Source: Pseudomonas putida
GTDB lineage: Bacteria; Pseudomonadota; Gammaproteobacteria; Pseudomonadales; Pseudomonadaceae
NCBI RefSeq assembly: GCF_009883635.2
Contig: NZ_CP026115.2
Coordinates: 5,580,001 to 5,644,000 of the forward strand
Length of the DNA stretch: 64,000 nt
Direction: 5' to 3'
The notes beneath the pieces are model-generated. The model saw only the letters and a program-made list of their open reading frames with translations, had not been told where the DNA came from and ran no database searches. The translations under genes were made by a program, and so were the position numbers. Each line of letters starts with the position of its first letter. The stretch's first letter is position 1. This document shows positions 39,607-49,200 of this stretch, piece after piece.

Positions 39607-41336
39607 ATGTAATGCTCGTTGTTGGTGGTGTTGGTCACTTCCAGTTGATGGAAGGAATTGATGCTGGCGTAGAGGGCAAAGAAGTGCGCGAGCACACAAC
39701 TGAACAGGTAAAGGTCGCCCTCGCCGAGGAAGCCCTGCTGGTCGAGCTGCAATCGGGTGTGCAGGCCGCGCACGGGCTGCCCGTTGATCAGCCAGTCCAG
39801 GGGCGCGGTCTGCACGTCACAAATAGCGTCCAGGCGCTTGCGCGTGGTGCGCGCCTGCTGAATGTCATGCAGGGCCGCGAAGTCATAGGCGCGGATCACC
39901 GCCTTCAGCGGGTCAGCCGACAGCAGCGACAGATAGTTGAGCGACAGGTTGGAAATCAGCGCCCATTGCAACTGGCCGTCGAGCACAGGGCGGTACGGAC
40001 GGGTCGGGCGCCGAAGGTTGCGGTAGGTGGTCAGCGGTGGCGTGAATTCGTTGATGGTGCAGATGTCGCCAGCATGCAGCGCCAAAGGCAGGTCGCGGTT
40101 GGTGCATGTCAGGTCGATGGAAGCCGTTTCCAGCGCACCGCGGTAGGCGCTGGTGTCGGCGCGCACGAAAGATATACGGTGTATCACGCCATCGCCGAGC
40201 AATGATTCTTCGAGTTGGCAACGGTAGTACAGCGTGGCCCGGCCCTGGGCGTGCTCGATTTCATGGGCGAACGATTCGAAAGGCAGGAAGGCCCGCAGCG
40301 GCTCGCCCGCCTCGCCATCGGCCAGGGTACGCGTGCTGATCACTCGGTCTACGCTGAATATTTCGTAGCCGTGCGCTGCGCTGCAGCTTGGCTTCAGCAA
40401 TGCGTGGGCGTGCTCGCCAGACAGGTCGATCGGTTCGGCACCACAGTGCAGCAGGTTTACCGCTGGCGTACAAAACAGGCAGAAATCGTTGACGCCAAGG
40501 GGCATTGCGCCAGGCAGCGGGCGGCTGAAGTGGAAGTCGATGCTCACCTGCCCGCTGCTCTGGGCCGGCCAGTGCTCGCCCAGGCCGGTCAGGGAGAAGA
40601 AGTGGAAGCGTTGAGGAAAAACGAAATACTCCTGCAGGATCCGGTAGCCGTCGAAGACATTCTGCGGGTAGGGCAGCAGGGCTTCTTCGGGGCGGAAACC
40701 GGGAAAAGCCAGGCTGCTGGCCGGTAGCCGGCGGACCTCGCCGTTGATCGTCACGCTGATGTGCTTCAGGTACTGCGACAACCACAGGTACAGGGTCTGC
40801 GCGCAACAGTCATCGCCACTGAGGTGAACGTCCAGGCTGTCGCAGCCCAAACTGTTCAGCGGGCGTTCGACCAGTGTTTCCAGCTCGATGCGCACCACGG
40901 AATGCTCCGGCGTGTGGGTGGCCTGGACGTCGCTGATGGCAAAAGGATGCAGCGTTACCTCGGTGCAGGTCCGGTACTCGCAAGCGATGCCATCCACGGG
41001 CACGGAGAACAACCGCGTACCCCTGGGAATGCTGCGGGACTGGCTGAGCGCCTGTTTCTCCGGTGAGAACTGGATGATCGTTGCGCTCGGCAGGGGGCGC
41101 AGGTAATTGGGCCAGAGCAGTTGCAGCATGGGGTGGGTCAGCTCCGGCAGGTCGTCCTCAAGCTTCAATCGCAGCTTGGCAGTCAGGAACGCGAAGCCCT
41201 CAAGCAGGCGCTCCACGTCAGGGTCGCCACTGTCCTTGCCGAGAAACCGCGCCAGCTGTGGGTTGTCCTTGGCGAAATCCGCACCCAACTCGCGCAGGTA
41301 GCGAAGTTCTTCGCTGAATCGATCCTTTAATGACAT
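39570..41336 (-). CDS. tssF: T6SS baseplate protein TssF
   Basis: 588 residues. RFSEELRYLRELGADFAKDNPQLA at the start and DPDVERLLEGFAFLTAKLRLKLEDDLPELT directly after are near-invariant in TssF; PMLQLLWPNYLRPLPS and RPTRPYRPVLDGQLQWALISNLSLNYLSL are further family blocks. TssF dimers form the wedge core with TssG. The gene starts five bases after the tssE stop and overlaps tssG. Confidence 0.95.
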   Translation of the reverse strand: MSLKDRFSEELRYLRELGADFAKDNPQLARFLGKDSGDPDVERLLEGFAFLTAKLRLKLEDDLPELTHPMLQLLWPNYLRPLPSATIIQFSPEKQALSQSRSIPRGTRLFSVPVDGIACEYRTCTEVTLHPFAISDVQATHTPEHSVVRIELETLVERPLNSLGCDSLDVHLSGDDCCAQTLYLWLSQYLKHISVTINGEVRRLPASSLAFPGFRPEEALLPYPQNVFDGYRILQEYFVFPQRFHFFSLTGLGEHWPAQSSGQVSIDFHFSRPLPGAMPLGVNDFCLFCTPAVNLLHCGAEPIDLSGEHAHALLKPSCSAAHGYEIFSVDRVISTRTLADGEAGEPLRAFLPFESFAHEIEHAQGRATLYYRCQLEESLLGDGVIHRISFVRADTSAYRGALETASIDLTCTNRDLPLALHAGDICTINEFTPPLTTYRNLRRPTRPYRPVLDGQLQWALISNLSLNYLSLLSADPLKAVIRAYDFAALHDIQQARTTRKRLDAICDVQTAPLDWLINGQPVRGLHTRLQLDQQGFLGEGDLYLFSCVLAHFFALYASINSFHQLEVTNTTNNEHYIWPPLIGKQPLI

Positions 41337-41341
41337 GGCTA

Positions 41342-41752
41342 CTACCTTACTCGGGTGTATCGGCTAAGCCCGTTGACCAGCAACTCGACCTGCAACCGCT
41401 CGGGGTGATCGTTCACCTGCACCAGGCAGTCGAGCCGCAAATGCAGCTCAAGCGGGGCGTAGGCATCGGGCACGGCTTTCATTCCACGGATCTGGATACG
41501 TGGCTCGAAGCGCTGAAGGGTCTGGCGGATGTCATCACTGACCTGCCGCACGCGGTCACCAGTGCTCAGGTCGTATCCGTTGAAGTCGCGCAGGCCCAAC
41601 TCAGGGCTACTTCGGGAGCAACCCTGGCGTGCGTTGAGCAACGTTTCGAGGTGCCGCTTGATCACCTCGAACTTTTGCCCAGCCTGTTCCCGCCGGGACG
41701 GCGCGCGAAGGGTCTGGCGCTCGGCAGTCAGGCGGTCGAACAGGCCACTCAT
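41342..41752 (-). CDS. tssE: T6SS baseplate protein TssE (gp25-like)
   Basis: 136 residues from the ATG at 41752, which overlaps the tssC stop as ATGA; the frame above reads antisense-like through tssC. MSGLFDRLTAERQTL opens the protein, and LGLRDFNGYDL and IRQTLQRFEPRI match the gp25 lysozyme-like fold, including the conserved glutamate-proline (FEPR) element. TssE caps the sheath at the baseplate. Length is normal for the family. Confidence 0.92.
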   Translation of the reverse strand: MSGLFDRLTAERQTLRAPSRREQAGQKFEVIKRHLETLLNARQGCSRSSPELGLRDFNGYDLSTGDRVRQVSDDIRQTLQRFEPRIQIRGMKAVPDAYAPLELHLRLDCLVQVNDHPERLQVELLVNGLSRYTRVR

Positions 41753-43239
41753 TGCGTATCCAGCCGCCCAACCAGCGAGATCTCGAAGTTGGCGCCCATG
41801 TATTTGAAATGCGGGCGCACGGCGATGCAGACGTGATACCAGCCCGGGTCTGCGGCGACATCCGTGACGGTAATTGCGGCAGCGCGCAGCGGGCGACGAC
41901 TGCGTACATCGGCCGAAGGATTTTCCTGGTCGGCGACGTACTGCTTGATCCACTTGTTGAGCTCCGACTCCAGGTCGCGGCGCTCTTTCCAACTGCCGAT
42001 CTGTTCGCGTTGCATGACCTTGATGTAGTGCGCCAGGCGGTTGACGATGAACAGGTATGGCAGTTGGGTGCCGAGCTTGTAGTTGGTCTGGGCCTGCAGG
42101 CCTTCAGGGGTCCTGGGGAAGGCCTTGGGCTTCTGCACCGAGTTGGCCGAAAAGAACGCCGCGTTGTCGCTGTCCTTGCGCATGGTCAGGGCGATGAAGC
42201 CTTCCTCGGCCAGTTCGAACTCCTTGCGGTCTGAGATCAGCACTTCGGTGGGGATCTTGGCCTGCAACTGGCCCAGTGATTCGTAGAGGTGCACCGGGAG
42301 GTCATCCACTGCGCCACCCGACTGCGGGCCTATGATGTTCGGGCACCAGCGGTAGCGGGCAAAGCTGTCGTTGATGCAGCTGGCCAGCAGGAACGCGGCG
42401 TTGCCCCACAGGTAGTTGCCGTGACGAGCGCCCATGTTCTCGTGGTAACTGAAGCTTTCCGTCGGCAGCTCCTCGGGGTGGTACGGCGAACGCAGCATGA
42501 AGCGCGGGGCGACCAGCGCGGTGTGGCGAGCATCTTCGCTGTCGCGGAACGCTCGCCACTTGGCATGACGGGGGCCGGCAAAGATGTCCTTGATCTCTTT
42601 CAGGTCAGGCAGGTCTTCGAAACTGCTGAGATTGAAGAATTCTGGCGCTGGCGCCGCGAGAAAAGGTGCGTGGGCCATGGCGCCCACTGATGCCATGTAA
42701 CTTAGCAGCTTGATATCAGGTGATGACGGACCGAAATGGTAGTTGCCCAGCATGGCGGCAATCGGCTCGCCACCGAACTGGCCATAACCGGCGGCATAAA
42801 CATGTTTGTAAATACCGCTGCAGGTGATATCGGCTGCGTTTTCGAAATCGTCGAGCAGTTCCTCCTTGCTGGTGTGCAGGAACTCAAGCTTTATGTTTTC
42901 ACGAAAGTCCGTGCGGTCCACCAGCAGTTTCAGGCTGCGCCAGGCAGACTCGAGTTGCTGGAACTCCGGTTGATGGAGGATGGTATCCATCTGTTTGCCA
43001 AGCACACGGTCGACTTCGGCAATCATCTGGTCGACGCGATGCTTGTTGATCGATTGCTCCGGCTCATCGCTTCGCAGAATCTGCGTAATGAATGCGGCTA
43101 CGCCTTGCCGGGCAACCTGATAGCCTTCCTGGGTCGGGGACAGCCGGGTTTGCGCCATGATCTGGTCGAGCAGGGTGGCCTCACCCAATACCTCGGATGA
43201 AACTTCGGCCGTGGTGGTCGTGTTGTTCTGGGTCGGCAT
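41749..43239 (-). CDS. tssC: T6SS sheath protein TssC (VipB)
   Basis: 496 residues, full length. MIAEVDRVLGKQMDTILHQPEFQQLESAWR and GLKLLVDRTDF-like sequence mark the N-terminal domain; YHFGPSSPDIKLLSYMASVGAMAHAPFL and GNYLWGNAAFLLA the central one; and the C-terminal FEISLVGRLDTQ interlocks with TssB. TssB and TssC form the contractile sheath that drives the Hcp tube. It follows tssB by 18 bases and overlaps tssE by four. Confidence 0.95.
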   Translation of the reverse strand: MPTQNNTTTTAEVSSEVLGEATLLDQIMAQTRLSPTQEGYQVARQGVAAFITQILRSDEPEQSINKHRVDQMIAEVDRVLGKQMDTILHQPEFQQLESAWRSLKLLVDRTDFRENIKLEFLHTSKEELLDDFENAADITCSGIYKHVYAAGYGQFGGEPIAAMLGNYHFGPSSPDIKLLSYMASVGAMAHAPFLAAPAPEFFNLSSFEDLPDLKEIKDIFAGPRHAKWRAFRDSEDARHTALVAPRFMLRSPYHPEELPTESFSYHENMGARHGNYLWGNAAFLLASCINDSFARYRWCPNIIGPQSGGAVDDLPVHLYESLGQLQAKIPTEVLISDRKEFELAEEGFIALTMRKDSDNAAFFSANSVQKPKAFPRTPEGLQAQTNYKLGTQLPYLFIVNRLAHYIKVMQREQIGSWKERRDLESELNKWIKQYVADQENPSADVRSRRPLRAAAITVTDVAADPGWYHVCIAVRPHFKYMGANFEISLVGRLDTQ

Positions 43240-43257
43240 GCTGACGCTCCGTTGTCT

Positions 43258-43761
43258 TCAGTCTTGTCGTGGTGCGTCTAGCACCAGGTTCAGTTCTTGT
43301 GCCAGTCGCTGGCGACCCTGATCGTCATCCAGCAACTGCTGAAGCTGCCTGCGGAACGCCGGGACGTTGCCCAGCGGGCCTTTCAGGGCCACCAGTGCCT
43401 CGCGCAGCTCGATCAGCCGATTCAACTCCGGCACTTGGCGCGCGATTCGGTCTGGCCCGAAGTCCTTGATCGAGGCGAACTGCAGGCTGACGGCCAGTTC
43501 GGTATCCGAGTCCGTGTCGAGCTGGGAGGGGACCGACAGGTTCAGGCTCACCTGGGCTTCTTCCAGCACACTGTCGAACGAATGCTTGTCGATCCGCAGG
43601 ACGGGTCGGTCTTCGAGCGCACGGCTGTCGTCCAGCCCGAAATCACCGATAACCAGCATCTTGTGGGGCAGCTCGACTTCAGCTTGCTCGCCGCCTGTGG
43701 CGGGTACGTAACGGATGTTGATGCGCTCTTTCGGCGCCACGGAATTCGTATTCTTGGACAT
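43258..43761 (-). CDS. tssB: T6SS sheath protein TssB (VipA)
   Basis: 167 residues. RINIRYVPATGGEQAEVELPHKMLVIGDF and ASIKDFGPDRIARQVPELNRLIELREAL are classical TssB segments. It is the first gene of the long minus-strand T6SS run and has GGGAAG ten bases before the ATG. ClpV normally recognises the N-terminal helix of TssC after contraction; no clpV is in this locus. Confidence 0.95.
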   Translation of the reverse strand: MSKNTNSVAPKERINIRYVPATGGEQAEVELPHKMLVIGDFGLDDSRALEDRPVLRIDKHSFDSVLEEAQVSLNLSVPSQLDTDSDTELAVSLQFASIKDFGPDRIARQVPELNRLIELREALVALKGPLGNVPAFRRQLQQLLDDDQGRQRLAQELNLVLDAPRQD

Positions 43762-44102
43762 GTTTATTTGAACTTCCCGCTTTGCTTGTAGGATGTTTCG
43801 TATAAGTGTTCAGTGTGGATATTTGATGTTTGTAGGATGTTTTTCGTGTTTATATATTTCTGTAGGGCTCGTCTCACATAAAGAAAGATTTGTTACCTAG
43901 GGTGTTTTTCGGAAACTTTTCCTCCTTTAAAAAATGCGCTGAAAGTTTCCTGTTGGTCGAGGCCTTAAGTGTAAGTAAATATTTATTTGTATATCTCTTC
44001 CGGCATGAATAGTCTTCGTGGGGTTTTGCTGTGCCCGGTGCCATTAATTTGGTTGCAAGTGCGGGGCCTGGCGTTGATATTTAGAGGGAGAGCCAACTTA
44101 CG
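43762..44102. promoter_or_regulatory. AT-rich divergent promoter region of the T6SS locus
   Basis: About 340 bases without a gene between tssB (minus) and vasI (plus), clearly more AT-rich than its surroundings, with runs such as TTTATATATTT near 43848 and AAATATTTATTTG near 43977. Both T6SS transcripts must start here. The composition suggests a target for H-NS-like MvaT/MvaU silencing. I could not assign a -35/-10 or a sigma-54 site with confidence. Confidence 0.7.
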
Positions 44103-44756
44103 ATGACTGCCCGCAGTGCATATACCGCTGGTCTTTCGTTGCTGTTCATTTTGCAACCGGCGTTTGCTGGTGCCTTACGGGACTGCCCACGCGTGGTATC
44201 CAATCTGGAGCGCCTAGCCTGCTTCGACGAGGCCGCCGGCACGCCTGCCAGGGCGCTCAGTCAGACATGGTCGGCACCGGAGCAGCAGGCCCCAAGCGTG
44301 TCACGCGTGATGGCCAACGAGGCCGGCCGCCCCATCGATGACCTGACCTTCCGCCTCGGTAACGCGAACGAGGAGGCTGGTGCAGCGCAGCCGTGGCTGG
44401 TGATATCAGCACCGGCGGTAGCCTCGGCCGAGCCACGCAGCTATCTGGTGATCAGCTGTATCCAGAGCATATCCAGGCTGCAGCTGATCACTGGGCAGCC
44501 GATCGAGGCCAATCGGGTCAAGGTGCAACTGCAGGGGGCGCGGGGAGCCAGCACGGCAACGGCTTGGCAGGTGATGGAAAATGGCCAGGTACTCGATGCC
44601 GGCCGCGGACTGCCGGCCATCGAACAGATCAAGCGCTTGATCGGTGCCCATCGAGTGCAAGTAGTCAGCGATGACCCTGGTGTCGATGGGCTGACGTTCG
44701 ATGCTCAGGGGCTGGATCCACTGATTGACCAGGCGCGAAAGACATGTCGCTGGTAG
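44103..44756 (+). CDS. T6SS-associated protein VasI (TagO family)
   Basis: 217 residues with a signal peptide (about 1-22, ending PAFAGA). LRDCPRVVSNLERLACFDEAAG is the family's conserved cysteine-bearing start, and PWLVISAPAVAS.., SYLVISCIQSISRLQL and the final ARKTCRW resemble VC_A0118/VasI proteins. These are periplasmic accessory factors of the secretion machine. GGGAGAG lies ahead of the ATG. Its end overlaps tssA by 13 bases. Confidence 0.87.
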   Translation: MTARSAYTAGLSLLFILQPAFAGALRDCPRVVSNLERLACFDEAAGTPARALSQTWSAPEQQAPSVSRVMANEAGRPIDDLTFRLGNANEEAGAAQPWLVISAPAVASAEPRSYLVISCIQSISRLQLITGQPIEANRVKVQLQGARGASTATAWQVMENGQVLDAGRGLPAIEQIKRLIGAHRVQVVSDDPGVDGLTFDAQGLDPLIDQARKTCRW

Positions 44757-46210
44757 CGGAGGTGTCGGCGCAGGACATCGAGCGGTTGCTTGCGCCCATC
44801 GATCCCGAAACACCGGCAGGCCTGTTCGACATGGAGGACGATATCTATCAGGCGGTCGACCAGGAAATGGTCAAGCTTGGCGGCCTGCACCAAGCGACCA
44901 TCGATTGGCCGTACATCGAAGAGGCATCCCGCGAGTACTTGAGCCAACGCTGCAAGCACTTGCGCATCGTCGCGCACCTGAGCGCCGCTTGGCTGCGCAG
45001 CGGTTGCTGGGCGCGCTGGGGCTTCACCGCCGGGCTGCTGGCAGGCGTGCTCGACCGCTATTGGGAGTCCGCACACCCCAAGCCCGGGCCCAAGGGCTTG
45101 CTGGGCAAGCGCAAACTGGTGGTTCTGGTGCTCAACCGCTTGCTTGAGGCGCTGCCACGCCTGGACCGGTTCACCTACGGTCCCGCTCAGGCAGCGGCGG
45201 CGCGCCAGGCGATGGAATGTCTGCAACGGCAGACGGACAAGGCGCAACTGGAGCCGAGTCTGCTCGACGCATTGCAACAGCAGTTGTCCAAGCAACTGGA
45301 GTGTACCGGCGGCAACGTCGAAAGCGCGCCGGCCACGGTCGCCGCCCCTCTGCCAACGCCCGCACCGCTGGGCGCCACTTTCGCTGCGCCCAAGGCGAGC
45401 TTGTCTCTGGGCAACGAGCGCGAGACCCGGCGGGCATTGTTGAACATGGCCGACTACATCAACCAGCAGGACCATTACGACCCAACGGGCTACCAGCTGC
45501 GCCGCTTTGGCCTGTGGGCGCCAATCAAGGCCGCACCGATGTCCAGGCAGGACCATCGCACCGAGCTGATGGCGGTGCCGACCGATATCGCCGGTAGCTA
45601 CGAGGACGCCATCGCCAGCCAGGCGACGGACCTTGCGCTGTTGTTGCGCATTGAAAAGAGCGTGGCGGCCTCGCCGTACTGGATCCGCGGCAGTTTCCTG
45701 GCCTCGGTCGTGGCAAAGCGCTTGGCGATGGGCGAGGTGGCCGAAGCCATTCGCGCCGCCACCGTCCGCTTTGTCCAGCGCCTTCCGGCCCTGCAGCGCT
45801 TGTGTTTCAGCGACGGCACGGCGTTCGTCGACGAGCCGTGCCTGGCATGGCTCAAAGGTGCGCAAGGGCAGGTCGATCGGGGCGCGCCTGCCCATGAGTT
45901 TGGGACGCTTCGTGAAGAGCTGGCCAACCAGCTGGAGGCGGGTGGAATCGAGCCGGTGCTGCTGCGCCTGCAGGCACTGCAAGCGGATTTTGGCGCACCG
46001 CGCGAGCGCTGCCACAGCACGCTGATTGCTGCTGATCTGCTGGCGGCGCGCGGGGTTTCCTGGCTGGCCCAGGACCTGTGCAGCAGTGTCGCCCTGACGA
46101 TGCAGCAAACCACGGCGGATGCCTGGGAACCTGATGTGTTCCAGAGGCTTCAGCAGTACGGCGCTCATGCCGAGCTGACCGATCAGAACAAGGACTGGAA
46201 ACCTTCATGA
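44744..46210 (+). CDS. tssA: T6SS protein TssA (ImpA N-terminal domain; VasJ-type)
   Basis: 488 residues. The ImpA-N domain spans about 10-140 (LAPIDPETPAGLFDMEDDIYQAVDQE; TIDWPYIEEASREYLSQRCKHLRIVAHL), including the conserved DIY and W residues. A polar linker (about 190-230) and a C-terminal all-helical part with WLAQDLCSSVALTMQQ follow. TssA primes tube/sheath assembly. It overlaps both vasI (13 bases) and tssM (4 bases), forming a compact three-gene unit. Confidence 0.9.
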   Translation: MSLVAEVSAQDIERLLAPIDPETPAGLFDMEDDIYQAVDQEMVKLGGLHQATIDWPYIEEASREYLSQRCKHLRIVAHLSAAWLRSGCWARWGFTAGLLAGVLDRYWESAHPKPGPKGLLGKRKLVVLVLNRLLEALPRLDRFTYGPAQAAAARQAMECLQRQTDKAQLEPSLLDALQQQLSKQLECTGGNVESAPATVAAPLPTPAPLGATFAAPKASLSLGNERETRRALLNMADYINQQDHYDPTGYQLRRFGLWAPIKAAPMSRQDHRTELMAVPTDIAGSYEDAIASQATDLALLLRIEKSVAASPYWIRGSFLASVVAKRLAMGEVAEAIRAATVRFVQRLPALQRLCFSDGTAFVDEPCLAWLKGAQGQVDRGAPAHEFGTLREELANQLEAGGIEPVLLRLQALQADFGAPRERCHSTLIAADLLAARGVSWLAQDLCSSVALTMQQTTADAWEPDVFQRLQQYGAHAELTDQNKDWKPS

Positions 46211-49200
46211 GTCAATTCTGGAAGCTACTCAAACGTTGGGGCATGCCGCTGGCCATGCGAATCGGCCTTGCCATGCCGCTATTGCTTGGGTTGGGCGCAT
46301 TGTTGATGTTGATCGCCATCTGGTGGCTGGGCCCGCAGTGGAACTGGCGCGAGCAACAACCCTTGGCCAGTGTCGCGCATCGCAGTGTGGCCAGCCTGCT
46401 GCTGGTTCTGGTGCCGCTGTTGTGCTGGGCAGTTGTACTGCGTAGCCGCTTTCGTAGCCTGCAGGCGGAACGTCGCCAGGATGCAGCAGCCCAGGCCGAT
46501 CCGTGTTTGCCGTTTGTTCACGCCCAGGAACAGGCGCTGGATCGCCAGCTGGCGAACTACCTGAGCAATGCGGGAGGGCGGCGGGCGCTGTATCGCTTGC
46601 CCTGGTACCTGATGCTCGGCGACAAGTGCGCAGGCAAGAGTGATTTTATTGAGGGTACGAACCAAAGGTTTTCCTTGACGCGTATCGGCAATGTCCAAGC
46701 GCGTGGGCAGCAGCTTGAGCAAACTGCTTTTCCGGTGGGCTGGTGGGTCAGCAATGAGGCGGTGATCCTCGACCCGCCAGGCGATCTCATCATCCACGAC
46801 GCCATCGACGCGCAACAGCAGGATGCCGACCAGAGACCGCCGGCGGAGCTACCTGCGGGTATACAGGCCAGGCTCTGGAGCGACTTGCTGGCCTGGTTGC
46901 TGCGTAATCGCAGCCGCCGGGCGCTCAATGGCCTATTGCTGGTCGTCGATCTGCCCGCGTTGCTGCACGGGACACCGCAGCAACGAACCGCGCTGGCCTA
47001 TGTATTGCGCACTCGTCTGCATGAGGTGAGCAGCCAACTGGGCGCCCGGCTGCCGCTGTACGTGGTACTGAGCAAATTCGACTTGCTGGACGGCTTCGGT
47101 CCGTTCTACAACCGCCTTTCACCGGCCCAGCGCGAACAGTTGCTGGGTTTCACATTCAGGCTCGATGCGCTCAGCCGTTTCGATGCCTGGCAGGACGAGT
47201 TGGTCGAGCAATATGATCGCCTGATCGTCCAGCTGCAGGCACAGACCCTGCAGCAACTGCTGCTTGCGGACGGTCTGCCCCAGCGCACATCCCTCGTGTC
47301 ACTGCTTGCACAGCTGGGCGGGCTGCGGCCGATCCTGACGGGCTTCCTGCGCGAAGTGCTGGCCAGTGATCGCTTCACCACGCCGCCGCTGGTGCGCGGG
47401 GTGTTCTGGTCCTCGGTGCAGCAGCAGGGGGAGGTCAGCAACGCGTTCGTACGCGAGGCGGCGCAGCCCTACAACACGTCATTGCCACCGCGCGAGAGCA
47501 CGCGACAGCTCAAGGCGCAGCGCTATTTCGCCCAGCAGGTCTTGCAGCAGGTCGTCTACAAGGAAGCGGGCCTGGCCGGCGACAACGTACGGGTTGCGCG
47601 AAGCAAACGCCAGTTGCTGTGGGTCGGTTCCGCCGTGGGCGTACTGGCACTGGCCGTGGCAGCCGCCACATGGCACCGCTACTTCGACCTGAACGGCGCC
47701 AAGGCGGCGGGGGTGCTGGACAAGAGCCGGTCGTTCAGCCAACAGGCCGTGGACCCGCGCCTGGACCCCACCGGCCGCAACCTGCTGGAACCACTCGACC
47801 AGATCCGCGACGCTGTTGCGGTGTTTGGTGATTATCGCGCCGCATGGCCGCTGGTGGCGGATGTCGGCCTCTACCAGGGGCGGGTCATCGGGCCCCGGGT
47901 CGACGAAGCCTACCTGAGCCTGCTTTCGCGGCGCTTTCTGCCAGCCTTGGCCAGTGGCGTGGTCGATGCAATGGATGCGGCGCTGGCTGGCAGCGAGCAA
48001 CAGATGGCTGCGCTCAGGGTCTACCGCATGCTCGAAGACCGCCACAACCGTCGCCCGCAATGGGTCGAGGAGTGGATGGCGAGCCAGTGGCAGCAGGCGT
48101 TTCCCGGCCAAGGCCAGGTACAGCGCGACCTCATGCGACATTTGCAGTATGCCCTGGCCTATGCCGATGCCGACCTGCCGCAGTTCCAGGCGCGCGTCGC
48201 GAGCGTTCAGCAGGCTTTGCGCAAGGTCCCGTTGCCACAACGGGTGTATGCCACGCTCAAACAGCAGGCCCTGGAGCGGCTGCCTTACGGGCTGAATCTG
48301 CGCCATCAGGTGGGCCCGGTCTTCGACATCGTCTATCAGCCAGCCGACCGCGCCACCGAAGACATCTACCTGGCGCCCCTGCTGACGGCGAAAGGGTTTA
48401 CCGAATATTTCGAGCTGCAGAGTCGACACATCACCGACATGGCCTTGATCGACCAGTGGGCGCTGGGCGAACGCAAGGCCCTTGACTACTCTGATGCCGA
48501 CCGCGAAGCCCTGATCGAGCGGGTCCGCGCCCTGTACAGCGCAGACTACATCGCCAGCTGGCAACGCGCGTTGCAGGCATTGGCCATCGCCGATTTCCGT
48601 GATCTCGACCATGCAGTGAAGGTCCTCGAGCAACTGACCGGGCCGGCGGCGCCGTTGCAACGGTTGCTGGAGACCGTGCGTGAAAACACTGTCCTCCAAC
48701 ATTTGCCGGCATTATCCAGCATGGCCGATGCCGTACCGGACAGCCCGCTGCCACTGCAAGTTACCGCAATCAGCCGGGCGTTTTCCGGGCTGAACGCCAT
48801 GCTTGAAGCGAAAGGTGAGAAGCCCAGCTACTACGATGAAACCCTCGGTGCGATAGTTGCCGTCCACGAGTATGCGAGGACGGTGCAGGGCAGTCCGGAT
48901 CGAGGCAATGCAGCGTTGCAGGCGGTGCTGCAGCGCTTCTCGATGCAGGGCGCCGACCCGATCAGTACATTGCAGCGAGTCGCGACCGGCCTGCCTGAAC
49001 CAGTCAGGCAGCAGGTCAGGGCGGTCGCCGAGCAGACCACCCGTGTGCTGAATATCGAGGCCCTGCGGGAACTGGAGCGACGCTGGGACAGTGAGGTATA
49101 CAGCTTCTTCCAGCAACGCCTGGCCGGCCGCTACCCCTTCGTGGTGAAAGCGCCCGATGCCTCGCTGGAGGACTTCGAGGCCTTCTTTGGGCCGAAGGGG

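Noticed and set aside
44022-44062. Sigma-54-like TGGCAC...GC sequence on the minus strand upstream of tssB
   Set aside because: The spacing between the GG and GC elements is 11 rather than the required 10 bases, and the -12 element lacks TTGC.
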